A stretch of DNA of 18,607 nt from an uncultured Clostridia bacterium (GTDB lineage: Bacteria; Bacillota; Clostridia; UBA1381), in NCBI GenBank assembly GCA_934487205.1, contig CAKSRS010000051.1, forward strand, positions 1 through 18,607. The letters run 5' to 3'. The position numbers and the translations under genes are program-made. Positions within the stretch are counted from its first letter, which is position 1, and every line of letters begins with the position of its first letter. The notes under the pieces are model-generated. The model was not told the DNA's origin. It made no database searches and worked only from the letters and a program-made list of their open reading frames with translations. Of this stretch, positions 7,587 to 15,257 are shown piece after piece.

Positions 7587-8863
7587 TATCTCACCTCGCT
7601 GAGCGCCTGCTCAATATCGGCTATGATATCGTCCGCGCTTTCTATGCCGACTGACATTCTTATCATATCCGCACCTATTCCGGCATCTGCAAGCTGTTCA
7701 TCGGTAAGCTGGCGATGCGTCGTTGACGCGGGGTGCAGAACGCATGTTCTTGCATCGGCGACGTGTACGACGATTGCGGCAAGTTTCAAACTGTCCATGA
7801 ATTTAACAGCAGCCGCGCGCCCACCCTTTATTCCGAAGGAGATTACGCCGCATGCACCTTTCGGCAGATATTTTTCCGCAAGACCGTAGCTTTCGCTTGA
7901 TTTCAGTTTGGGATAATTAACCCATGAAATTTTATTGTTATTTTCAAGATATTCAGCAACTTTCAGCGCATTTTCGCAGTGTCTTTCCATGCGCAGATGC
8001 AGCGTTTCAAGTCCCAAATTCAACAAAAACGCATTTATTGCACTCGGCGCAACACCGAAATCACGTATAAGCTGCACGCGCAGTTTTGTGATATATGCCG
8101 CATTGCCGAATGATTCTGTATAGATTAAACCGTGATATGATTCGTCCGGCTCGGTCAGTTCGGTGAATTTCCCGTTATTCCAGTCAAATTTGCCGCTGTC
8201 CACAACGCAGCCGCCCACGACCGACGCATGACCGTCCATATATTTCGTCATTGAATGTATTACGATGTCTGCACCGAATTCAATCGGTCTGCATAAAATC
8301 GGCGTTGCAAAAGTATTATCAACCAAAAGCGGCACACCATGCTTGTGGGCAAGATTGGCATACTTTTCGATGTCAAGAACCTTCAGTGCGGGGTTAGCTA
8401 TCGTTTCGCCGAATACAAGGCGTGTATTTTCATCAAAAAGCGCGTCGACTTCATCGTCGGTCATTTCCGGCGTGATAAAGCGGACTTCTATCCCGAGACG
8501 TTTAAGCGTTACGGCAAAAAGGTTGATAGTTCCGCCGTAAATTGATGACAGGCTGACAAAATTCTGCCCGCTTGACGTGATATTCAATATTGCCAAAAGG
8601 TTCGCAGCCTGTCCCGACGTGGTAAGCACCGTGCCGACTCCGCCTTCCAGGTCGGATATTTTCGCCTCAACACATTCAAGTGTCGGGTTGGATATGCGCG
8701 AATACATATGTCCCGGCGCCTTCAAATCGAATAAGTCGCCCAGGTGTTCCGATGAATCATATTTGTAGGTTGTACTTTGATAAATAGGCAGAATACGTGG
8801 CTCGCCGTTTTTGGGCGTATATCCGCTTTGTATGCACTTTGTTTCAATACTGTAATCCTTCAT
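7586..8863 (-). CDS. metY: O-acetylhomoserine sulfhydrylase, PLP-dependent
   Basis: A 425-residue Cys/Met-metabolism PLP enzyme that makes homocysteine from O-acetylhomoserine and sulfide. The start at 8863 is supported by AAAGGAAG in front and by the usual N-terminus (YSIETKCIQSGYTPKNG). The frame extends to 8959, but without a ribosome site. Landmarks: YSRISNPT (53-60), TTSGQAAN (81-88), the VDNTFATP strand (181-188) with Asp182, and the Schiff-base Lys207 in HSMTKYMDGH. The C-terminal HPASTTHRQL and RMSVGIE motifs are also present. Length and motifs fit MetY rather than the shorter MetB/MetC group (about 380-400 residues), although the family is similar overall. It lies 96 bases after carB on the same strand and overlaps metA, so direct sulfhydrylation with the neighbouring MetA product is the likely route. 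Confidence 0.93.
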   Translation of the reverse strand: MKDYSIETKCIQSGYTPKNGEPRILPIYQSTTYKYDSSEHLGDLFDLKAPGHMYSRISNPTLECVEAKISDLEGGVGTVLTTSGQAANLLAILNITSSGQNFVSLSSIYGGTINLFAVTLKRLGIEVRFITPEMTDDEVDALFDENTRLVFGETIANPALKVLDIEKYANLAHKHGVPLLVDNTFATPILCRPIEFGADIVIHSMTKYMDGHASVVGGCVVDSGKFDWNNGKFTELTEPDESYHGLIYTESFGNAAYITKLRVQLIRDFGVAPSAINAFLLNLGLETLHLRMERHCENALKVAEYLENNNKISWVNYPKLKSSESYGLAEKYLPKGACGVISFGIKGGRAAAVKFMDSLKLAAIVVHVADARTCVLHPASTTHRQLTDEQLADAGIGADMIRMSVGIESADDIIADIEQALSEVR

Positions 8864-8959
8864 TAAAATCTTCCTTTCGTAAAATAATACAAATTCGTGT
8901 TCTTTTCGCCGCATTTCGGCATTTTTTGATACTAAAGGCGGCTGTTTCACGAAAAACAA

Positions 8960-11900
8960 TCATATTGTCGAAATCTTAATCGTCATTTCTTCCAATACAT
9001 CAAGCAGAACCCTTACGGTATCGAGTGATGTAAACATGGTTACGTTATTTTCAACAGCACAGCGGCGTATTCTGTAGCCGTCAGTTTCCTCGCCGACCGA
9101 ATTCAATTCACGCGTGTTTATAACATAGTTTACATAACCTTTTCGAATTGCGGTCAGAATTTCATTATCTTCATCGGAATTTTTGGTTACCGTATGCGTT
9201 TTTATTCCATTTTCTTTCAAAAAGTCCGCTGTTCCGACTGTTGCTTCGATGTTAAATCCGAGCTCGTAAAATCTTCGTACAAGCGGCAGCGCCTCCGACT
9301 TATCCGCATCTGCAACCGCAACGAAAACCGTTCCATAATTCACAACATTCATTCCCGATGCTTTCAGCGATTTGTAAAGAGCTCTTGTGAGACTGTCGTC
9401 ATATCCTATTGCCTCGCCGGTGGATTTCATCTCGGGTGACAAATACGCGTCCAGACCGCGGATTTTCGAGAATGAGAATGCCGGCGTTTTAACATACCAG
9501 CGCTTGCTCTCCTCAGGATAAAGCATGTCATACCCCTGCTCTTTAAGCGAATGACCGAGCATTACAAGGGTGGCAATATCCGCAATCTGATAGCCTGTGG
9601 CTTTTGACAGGAAGGGCACCGTTCGTGAAGAACGCGGATTTACTTCAATTACGTAAACGTCCTCGTTCTTATCGACGATGAACTGAATATTGAACAGTCC
9701 GATTATTCCTATTCCCAAACCAAGCTTTTTCGTATAATCCAAAATCGTTTTTTTCTCTTTTTCCGATACACTAAAGGTGGGGTAAACGCTGATACTGTCG
9801 CCGGAATGTATTCCCGTACGCTCTACGTGCTCCATAATTCCCGGCACGAATACATCTTTGCCGTCACATACGGCGTCAACTTCAAGTTCTTTGCCGACAA
9901 TATATTTGTCAACCAGAACAGGTCTGTCCTCATCAATTTCAACGGCTGTTTTAAGATATTGCCGAAGCCCCTGTTCATCGGCAACAATCTGCATTGCGCG
10001 TCCACCGAGAACATAACTCGGACGGACAAGAACCGGGTAGCCGATACCTTCCGCCGCGCGAACGCCGTCCTCAATATTCGTTACGGCTTTGCCCTTCGGC
10101 TGAGGGATTTCAAGCTTTTCCATGATTTTTTCAAAGCTGTCGCGGTTTTCAGCATTATCGATGGCGCGGCAATCCGTTCCGATTATTTTTACACCTCTTT
10201 CGGCAAGCGGTTCGGCAAGATTAATTGCCGTCTGTCCGCCGAGAGACGCGACAACGCCTTCCGGTTTTTCAAGCTCGATTATATTCATTACATCTTCCAC
10301 GGTGAGCGGCTCGAAATAAAGCTTGTCGCTGCATGTATAATCAGTTGAGACCGTTTCGGGGTTATTGTTGATAATTATTGCCTCCCAGCCGGCTTTTTTA
10401 ATTGTCTGTACTGCGTGAACCGTTGAATAGTCAAATTCTACGCCTTGTCCTATTCGGATAGGACCGGAACCCAAAACTACGATTTTCTTTTTGTCGCTTA
10501 CGGCGGATTCGTTTTCTTCCTCATATGTTGAATAGAAGTAGGGAATATAGCTGTCAAATTCCGCTGCACATGTGTCAATCATTTTATACACGGGGAACAT
10601 TTTTTCTTTTTTGCGGATTTGATATACGTCATCTTCGGTCATCTTCCAGAGTTTTGCGATATATTTATCGCAGAATCCCATTTTTTTTGCTTTATACAAA
10701 ATTTCCGTATCGCCGATATTTTCTTCAAGAACCTTTTCAAAATCAACTATTTTCTTGATTTTGTCAAGGAAGAACATATCAATTTGCGTGATGTTGCATA
10801 TCGTCGAATGGTCAACGCCGAGCCACATAAGCTGCGCTATCGCATATATTCTGTCATCGGTGCCTTCCTTAATATATGAGAGCAAATCGTCGACCGACAT
10901 CTTGTCCATATCGAATTTCGATTTATACAGGTGGCATATTCCTATTTCAAGCGAGCGGATAGCCTTTAAAAGACTTTCCTCGAGAGTTCTTCCGACAGCC
11001 ATAACTTCGCCCGTTGCCTTCATCTGTGTCGAGAGTTTATTCGACGCCGTTGTAAATTTATCGAACGGAAAACGCGGCATTTTTGTTACGACATAGTCGA
11101 GCGCAGGTTCAAAAGATGCGGGTGTATTTGCGATTTGTATTTCGTCAAGAGTCATGCCGACGGCAATTTTTGCCGAAACTCTCGCGATCGGATATCCGCT
11201 TGCCTTTGACGCAAGCGCGGACGAACGTGATACGCGCGGATTTACTTCAATTACATAATATCGGAACGACTGCGGGTCGAGCGCAAACTGTACGTTACAG
11301 CCGCCTTCAATTTTAAGTGCTCGGATAATTTTAAGCGCGCTGTCGCGCAAAAGCTGGTATTCCTTGTTTGTAAGAGTCTGGCTCGGGCATACAACGATGG
11401 AATCGCCTGTGTGAATACCGACAGGGTCGAGGTTTTCCATGTTACAAACCGTAATTGCTGTATCGTTTTTATCCCTTATTACCTCGTATTCGATTTCCTT
11501 GTAGCCTTTTATGCTTTTTTCAACGAGCACCTGTGAAACCGGCGACAGCTGAAGTGCATTTTTCATTATCTCGCATAATTCTTCTTCATTGTCGGCAAAT
11601 CCGCCGCCTGTTCCGCCGAGAGTGAATGCCGGACGCAGTACAACCGGATAGCCGATTTCTTCCGCCGCTTTTTTTCCTTCTTCAATCGAGTGGGTTATGA
11701 CAGACGGCAGGACCGGTTCGTCAAGCTCCTCGCAAAGCTCCTTAAACAGCTCTCTGTCCTCTGCGCGCTCAATACTTTCAACGGTAGTGCCCAAAAGTTC
11801 AACGTTACATTCGTTGAGTACGCCTTTTTTAGCCAGCTGCATGGCAAGATTAAGTCCCGTTTGTCCGCCTATGCCCGGAACAATCGCGTCGGGACGTTCA

Positions 11901-12139
11901 TAACGCAGAATTTTTGCGACGTATTCAAGATTTAAGGGCTCCATATAAACCTTGTCCGCAACGGTTTTATCTGTCATTATAGTTGCCGGGTTGGAGTTTG
12001 CAAGGATAACTTCGTACCCTTCCTCACGGAGTGCGAGACATGCCTGTGTTCCGGCATAGTCAAATTCCGCCGCCTGACCGATTACGATAGGTCCCGAGCC
12101 GATTACCATTATCTTTTTTAAATCCGTTCTCTTAGGCAT
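8960..12139 (-). CDS. carB: Carbamoyl phosphate synthase, large subunit
   Basis: The ammonia-using synthetase subunit, 1059 residues, close to the usual 1060-1070. It makes carbamoyl phosphate for arginine and pyrimidines from bicarbonate, ATP and ammonia tunnelled from CarA. The two homologous halves are evident: MVIGSGPIVIGQAAEFDYAG at residues 11-30 and VVLGSGPIRIGQGVEFDYS near 555. Each half is followed by an ATP-grasp domain with RPAFTLGGTGGG (near 175) or RPSYVLGGRAMQIV (near 712) and a VIEVNPRSSR-type metal site. The oligomerisation region lies around 400-545 and an MGS-like allosteric domain forms roughly the last 130 residues. The start overlaps the end of carA by 8 bases, and AAGGAGG lies inside carA. 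No defects are seen. Confidence 0.98.
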   Translation of the reverse strand: MPKRTDLKKIMVIGSGPIVIGQAAEFDYAGTQACLALREEGYEVILANSNPATIMTDKTVADKVYMEPLNLEYVAKILRYERPDAIVPGIGGQTGLNLAMQLAKKGVLNECNVELLGTTVESIERAEDRELFKELCEELDEPVLPSVITHSIEEGKKAAEEIGYPVVLRPAFTLGGTGGGFADNEEELCEIMKNALQLSPVSQVLVEKSIKGYKEIEYEVIRDKNDTAITVCNMENLDPVGIHTGDSIVVCPSQTLTNKEYQLLRDSALKIIRALKIEGGCNVQFALDPQSFRYYVIEVNPRVSRSSALASKASGYPIARVSAKIAVGMTLDEIQIANTPASFEPALDYVVTKMPRFPFDKFTTASNKLSTQMKATGEVMAVGRTLEESLLKAIRSLEIGICHLYKSKFDMDKMSVDDLLSYIKEGTDDRIYAIAQLMWLGVDHSTICNITQIDMFFLDKIKKIVDFEKVLEENIGDTEILYKAKKMGFCDKYIAKLWKMTEDDVYQIRKKEKMFPVYKMIDTCAAEFDSYIPYFYSTYEEENESAVSDKKKIVVLGSGPIRIGQGVEFDYSTVHAVQTIKKAGWEAIIINNNPETVSTDYTCSDKLYFEPLTVEDVMNIIELEKPEGVVASLGGQTAINLAEPLAERGVKIIGTDCRAIDNAENRDSFEKIMEKLEIPQPKGKAVTNIEDGVRAAEGIGYPVLVRPSYVLGGRAMQIVADEQGLRQYLKTAVEIDEDRPVLVDKYIVGKELEVDAVCDGKDVFVPGIMEHVERTGIHSGDSISVYPTFSVSEKEKKTILDYTKKLGLGIGIIGLFNIQFIVDKNEDVYVIEVNPRSSRTVPFLSKATGYQIADIATLVMLGHSLKEQGYDMLYPEESKRWYVKTPAFSFSKIRGLDAYLSPEMKSTGEAIGYDDSLTRALYKSLKASGMNVVNYGTVFVAVADADKSEALPLVRRFYELGFNIEATVGTADFLKENGIKTHTVTKNSDEDNEILTAIRKGYVNYVINTRELNSVGEETDGYRIRRCAVENNVTMFTSLDTVRVLLDVLEEMTIKISTI

Positions 12140-13229
12140 TGTTCTTCGCCTCCTTCATTATGTCAATAAATTTATCAAATAAATATGCGCTGTCCTGCGG
12201 ACCGGGGGCACTTTCGGGGTGGTACTGAACTGAGAAAATTTTATCCTGTTTATTTTCAACGCCTTCAACGGTGTTATCCAAAATATTGATGTGCGTGACG
12301 TTCAGGGACGTATTTTTTACGGAGTCTGCGTCAACGGCATAGCTGTGGTTTTGGCTTGTAATTTCCACTTTCCCCGTTTCGAGATTTCGAACAGGGTGGT
12401 TTCCGCCGCGGTGACCGAATTTCAGTTTAAACGTTTTGGCGCCGTATGCAAGGGAAATCAGCTGATGCCCCAGGCATATTCCGAAAATGGGCAGTTCGCC
12501 TTTAAGCTGCTTTACGGTTTCGATAACCACCGATGCGTCTTCCGGATTTCCGGGGCCGTTTGACAAAAACACGCCGTCCGGTTTCATAAACCGTATTTCC
12601 TCTGCCGTCGTGTTGTACGGAACGACGGTGACGTTGCACCCGCGCTTATTAAGGCTGCGGATTATGTTCAGCTTAATTCCGCAATCTATCGCCACAACAT
12701 TGTATTTATGATTTGATGTGCGCGAATACCATTTCTTTTTGCAGCTCACACGTGCAACGGCGTCGCGCGCTATGTCCCTTGATTTCAAAACCTCAAGCGC
12801 GTCGTCAAGCCCCGTATCGGCGTCGGTGATTAAAACTTTTCTGCTGCCGAAGTCACGTATGCTGCGAGTCAGTTTGCGCGTATCAATACCGTATATTCCC
12901 GGAATATTATTTTCCGCCAAAAGCTCGTCAAGCGTTTTTGTGTATCGGAAATTGCTCGGCATGTCGTTATAATCACGCACGATAAGTCCGCCGATGGTGG
13001 GCGTTTTTGTTTCAAAATCATCGTCCGTTATGCCGTAATTTCCGATCAGCGGATATGTCATGACAACCATCTGATATGTATATGACGGGTCAGAAACAAT
13101 CTCCTGATAACCAACCATTGACGTATTAAATACCAATTCACAGACTCGCTCGCTTGCCGAACCGAACCCGTAGCCATAGTAAACGTCGCCGTTTTCCAAA
13201 ACCAATTTTCTGTCAAAACGTTTGTTCAT
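12132..13229 (-). CDS. carA: Carbamoyl phosphate synthase, small (glutaminase) subunit
   Basis: This 365-residue subunit hydrolyses glutamine and feeds ammonia to CarB. The N-terminal CPSase small domain starts RKLVLENGDVYYGYGFG and contains FNTSMVGYQEIVSDPSY. The class-I glutamine amidotransferase domain (about 175-365) has FLSNGPGNPED, the nucleophile Cys252 in FGICLGHQL, and His337/Glu339 in QYHPES, so the catalytic triad is complete. A GGAG ribosome site precedes ATG 13229. It is the first gene of a minus-strand run carA-carB-metY-metA. A possible arginine-repressor site lies about 40-90 bases upstream. No pyr or arg biosynthetic genes are in the window. Confidence 0.97.
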   Translation of the reverse strand: MNKRFDRKLVLENGDVYYGYGFGSASERVCELVFNTSMVGYQEIVSDPSYTYQMVVMTYPLIGNYGITDDDFETKTPTIGGLIVRDYNDMPSNFRYTKTLDELLAENNIPGIYGIDTRKLTRSIRDFGSRKVLITDADTGLDDALEVLKSRDIARDAVARVSCKKKWYSRTSNHKYNVVAIDCGIKLNIIRSLNKRGCNVTVVPYNTTAEEIRFMKPDGVFLSNGPGNPEDASVVIETVKQLKGELPIFGICLGHQLISLAYGAKTFKLKFGHRGGNHPVRNLETGKVEITSQNHSYAVDADSVKNTSLNVTHINILDNTVEGVENKQDKIFSVQYHPESAPGPQDSAYLFDKFIDIMKEAKNNA

Positions 13230-13267
13230 AGCAACTCTCCTTTTATCATCGGCGTCATGCTTTGGGC

Positions 13268-13320
13268 ATTGTATATAAATTCACAACATTTTATGTTTAC
13301 AAAAATGAATATTATTCACA
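13268..13320 (-). promoter_or_regulatory. Candidate carA promoter with two ARG-box-like sites
   Basis: Minus-strand TGTGAATTTATATACAAT (13285-13268) fits the arginine-repressor consensus TNTGAATWWWWATTCANW with one mismatch. It overlaps TATACA, a possible carA -10 (a weak -35, TAAACA, lies 18 bases before it). A second site at 13304-13320 contains the perfect palindrome TGAATA-T-TATTCA, one base shorter than the consensus, with its centre about 35 bases from the first. Arginine repression of carAB by ArgR/AhrC is well known in other bacteria; its use here is inference. Confidence 0.4.
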
Positions 13321-13428
13321 AAATCCCCACATATTCGCAATTTCCTTCACATAATAATACCACTTTTACGGAATTTTGTCAACCCCTAAAACAAATAAAT
13401 ATACTGTTTTCTGTATTTTTATACATGC

Positions 13429-13484
13429 TTATGCATAAAGTTTACATTAATTGTTTATAATATAAAACAAAGTATAAAAAGGAG
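13429..13484 (+). promoter_or_regulatory. Rubrerythrin promoter region and ribosome site
   Basis: TATAAT at 13456-13461 is a consensus -10, but no good -35 exists; at the -35 position lies the perfect palindrome TTATGCATAA (13429-13438), a possible operator or activator site. AAAAAGGAG (13476-13484) is the ribosome site. TTATAAT also matches one half of a PerR box, but the second half is poor. Confidence 0.4.
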
Positions 13485-13492
13485 TGACAAAA

Positions 13493-14026
13493 TTGAATTA
13501 TAAAGGAACAAAAACAGAGCAAAATCTCATGGCGGCATTTGCGGGGGAATCGCAGGCGCGAAATAAGTATTCCTTTTTTGCGGCAAAAGCGCGGAAGGAA
13601 GGTTATGAGCAGATTGCCGACATTTTTGATGAGACGGCGAGCAATGAAAAGGCGCATGCAAAAATGTGGTTTGATGAATTATCCGGTATTTCGGATACAA
13701 TAACAAACTTGCAGGCTGCGGCGGACGGTGAAAATTACGAGTGGACGCAAATGTACGACGCATTTGCAAAGGACGCTGAGGAAGAAGGCTTTTCGGCATT
13801 GGCACAGCGTTTCCGCGATGTGGGTAAAATCGAGAAGGCGCACGAGGAACGCTATAAAAGGCTGATAAATAATATTGAAATGAAAAAAGTATTTGAAAAA
13901 GCGGGCGAGAGTATGTGGGTTTGCCGTAACTGCGGACATATTGTTATCGGCAAAAAGGCGCCGCAAGTCTGCCCCGTATGTAATCACCCACAGGGATTTT
14001 TCGAAATTAAAGCGGAAAATTATTGA
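13493..14026 (+). CDS. rbr: Rubrerythrin (non-haem di-iron peroxidase)
   Basis: A 177-residue cytoplasmic protein that reduces hydrogen peroxide, protecting anaerobes. I place the start at TTG 13493, 8 bases after AAGGAG, because it gives the family N-terminus (MNYKGTKTEQNLMAAFAGES). The in-frame GTG at 13484 overlaps the ribosome site and is unlikely. The four-helix di-iron domain holds Glu19 (AGESQARNKY), Glu52 and His55 (NEKAHAKM), Glu97 (AEEEGF region) and Glu114/His117 (KIEKAHEERY). The C-terminal rubredoxin-like Fe(Cys)4 domain has Cys144, Cys147, Cys160 and Cys163 (WVCRNCGHIV and CPVCNHPQGFFE). All metal ligands expected of a classical rubrerythrin are visible. It is divergent from carA and convergent with cysK. 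Confidence 0.96.
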   Translation: MNYKGTKTEQNLMAAFAGESQARNKYSFFAAKARKEGYEQIADIFDETASNEKAHAKMWFDELSGISDTITNLQAAADGENYEWTQMYDAFAKDAEEEGFSALAQRFRDVGKIEKAHEERYKRLINNIEMKKVFEKAGESMWVCRNCGHIVIGKKAPQVCPVCNHPQGFFEIKAENY

Positions 14027-14043
14027 TTTTCTTTTACAAAAAT

Positions 14044-14090
14044 ATGCACCTCAAAAGACATACTCTTTTGAGGTGCATTTAAAATTTTTA
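14044..14090. terminator. Bidirectional terminator between rubrerythrin and cysK
   Basis: A 14-bp perfect stem (ATGCACCTCAAAAG, 14044-14057, with CTTTTGAGGTGCAT, 14065-14078) has a 7-nt loop. TTAAAATTTTTA follows on the + strand, and an A-rich stretch on the other side gives T-rich sequence for the minus strand. It sits 17 bases after the rubrerythrin stop and 12 before the cysK stop, so it serves both convergent genes. Confidence 0.9.
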
Positions 14091-15020
14091 TTATTCACTG
14101 AACATCGGTGTGGAGAGGTATCTGTCGCCGGTATCCGGAAGCAGTGCAACAATGACTTTGCCCTTGTTTTCGGGACGTTTTGCAAGCTCGGTCGCCGCGT
14201 ATACCGCCGCACCGGAGGATATACCTACAAGCACGCCTTCCTTTCTTGCGATAGCTTTGCCTGTTTTGAATGCGTCCTCATTTTCCACGGTAATTATTTC
14301 ATCATAAATTTTCGTGTTCAAAGTATCCGGTACAAATCCCGCTCCGATACCCTGGATTTTGTGCGGGCCGGGAGTACCTTTTGACAAAACGGGCGAACCT
14401 GCGGGTTCTACAGCTACAATTTTTACGTTGTTCTTTTTGGATTTCAGATATTCGCCGACGCCGGTAAGCGTACCGCCCGTTCCTACACCGGCTACAAAAA
14501 TATCAACTTTTCCGTCGGTGTCATTCCAGATTTCGGGCCCTGTTGTCTGACGGTGTGCCTCGGGATTTGCCGCGTTTGTAAACTGGCTCGGAATAAAACT
14601 ACCCGGTGTCTGCGCCGCAAGTTCCTCAGCCTTTGCGATAGCACCCTTCATGCCCTTTGCGCCGTCGGTGAGGACAAGTTCCGCACCATATGCTTTGAGC
14701 AGGTTTCTGCGCTCTACACTCATTGTTTCCGGCATTGTCAATATAATTTTGTATCCTCTTGCCGCCGCTACCGACGCCAAGCCTATACCCGTATTTCCGC
14801 TTGTAGGTTCTATGATAACGGCACCCGGCTTTAACAATCCTTTCTTTTCCGCATCGTCAATCATTGCCCGGGCAATTCTGTCTTTTACGCTGCCTGCCGG
14901 GTTGAAATATTCCAGCTTTGCCAATATGGTTGCGGATAAGTCGTTTTCTTTTTCGTAATTTTTCAGTTCCAAAAGCGGTGTACCGCCGATTAAGTCAGTT
15001 ATTTTTTCATATACCTTCAT
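14091..15020 (-). CDS. cysK: Cysteine synthase A (O-acetylserine sulfhydrylase)
   Basis: A 309-residue PLP enzyme that forms cysteine from O-acetylserine and sulfide. The start ATG 15020 has AAAGGAG 8 bases upstream. Motifs: LIGGTPLLEL (10-19), the PLP Lys46 in NPAGSVKDRIA, the substrate loop EPTSGNTGIGLA (71-82), QFTNAANPEAH, the phosphate-binding GVGTGGTLTG, GIGAGFVPD, and GISSGAA near the C-terminus. Length and motifs match CysK rather than cystathionine beta-synthase. It is a single-gene transcript with its own consensus promoter and a Cys-Cys leader reading frame upstream, and it ends at a terminator shared with rubrerythrin. No serine acetyltransferase gene is in view. Confidence 0.96.
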   Translation of the reverse strand: MKVYEKITDLIGGTPLLELKNYEKENDLSATILAKLEYFNPAGSVKDRIARAMIDDAEKKGLLKPGAVIIEPTSGNTGIGLASVAAARGYKIILTMPETMSVERRNLLKAYGAELVLTDGAKGMKGAIAKAEELAAQTPGSFIPSQFTNAANPEAHRQTTGPEIWNDTDGKVDIFVAGVGTGGTLTGVGEYLKSKKNNVKIVAVEPAGSPVLSKGTPGPHKIQGIGAGFVPDTLNTKIYDEIITVENEDAFKTGKAIARKEGVLVGISSGAAVYAATELAKRPENKGKVIVALLPDTGDRYLSTPMFSE

Positions 15021-15058
15021 GATAAGTACTCCTTTAATTTGATTTATTTTTTACAGGA

Positions 15059-15097
15059 CTATTTGCCGCAACATCGTTCTTTTATCTGCATTATCAT
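15059..15097 (-). CDS. Putative cysteine-sensing leader peptide of cysK (12 aa, tandem Cys)
   Basis: Between the cysK promoter and cysK is a small frame reading M-I-M-Q-I-K-E-R-C-C-G-K and ending in TAG. It has a textbook ribosome site, GGAGG at 15105-15109, 7 bases before its ATG, stronger than that of many full genes here. The two adjacent Cys codons (TGT TGC) fall four and three codons before the stop. Its stop is 38 bases from the cysK ATG, and TCCT directly after the stop could pair with AGGA of the cysK ribosome site. Leader peptides whose codons match the pathway product are a known attenuation principle, and poly-Cys leaders before sulfur genes are known in mycobacteria. No terminator hairpin is visible in the short gap, so control at the level of cysK translation initiation is more likely. 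The coding call is inferred from position and composition. Confidence 0.7.
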   Translation of the reverse strand: MIMQIKERCCGK

Positions 15098-15108
15098 AAT
15101 ACCGCCTC

Positions 15109-15132
15109 CATATATACCACAATACCTATATG
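15109..15132 (-). promoter_or_regulatory. Inverted repeat in the cysK leader, possible operator
   Basis: CATATA and TATATG (15109-15114 and 15127-15132) flank 12 bases holding two ATACC elements (15114-15118, 15122-15126) on the + strand. It lies just downstream of the expected transcription start and touches the leader-peptide ribosome site. An Rrf2/CymR-type repressor site is possible but I cannot match a consensus with certainty; it may also be AT-rich chance. Confidence 0.3.
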
Positions 15133-15146
15133 TTTAATATGTTATT

Positions 15147-15175
15147 ATTATACTACCACAAAATATATTTGTCAA
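15147..15175 (-). promoter_or_regulatory. Consensus housekeeping promoter of cysK
   Basis: On the minus strand TTGACA (15175-15170) and TATAAT (15152-15147) are both perfect consensus hexamers with the ideal 17-bp spacer. Transcription should begin near 15140, leaving a 120-base leader before cysK that contains the Cys-Cys reading frame. Confidence 0.92.
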
Positions 15176-15219
15176 TACTTTTTTTGAATTTTTTACAAAT
15201 ATAATTTGAAACGAATTGC

Positions 15220-15243
15220 AGGGGCTGTAATTATGCAGTCCCT
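15220..15243. repeat. Small intergenic hairpin between the SLH remnant and cysK promoter
   Basis: AGGGGCTG and CAGTCCCT pair with one G-T wobble around an 8-base AT-rich loop. It follows the stop of the minus-strand SLH remnant and could help end its transcription, but no T-run follows. Confidence 0.4.
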
Positions 15244-15257
15244 ACGGGTAATATTTA

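Noticed and set aside
7005..7889. Long plus-strand open frame (294 codons) opposite metA and metY
   Set aside because: It lies wholly antisense to two clear enzymes, has no ribosome site and its translation is not protein-like; it is a shadow of codon bias.
8864..8959. SAM riboswitch or T-box in front of metY
   Set aside because: The 96-base gap is too short and lacks the conserved helices or the T-box sequence; no terminator is present.
9806..10348. Plus-strand open frame (180 codons) inside carB
   Set aside because: Antisense to a conserved ATP-grasp region of carB, with no independent support.
15021..15146. T-box or classical terminator-type attenuator before cysK
   Set aside because: No T-box core (AGGGTGGNACCGCG type) and no hairpin followed by a T-run; only the Cys-Cys frame and a weak inverted repeat are present.
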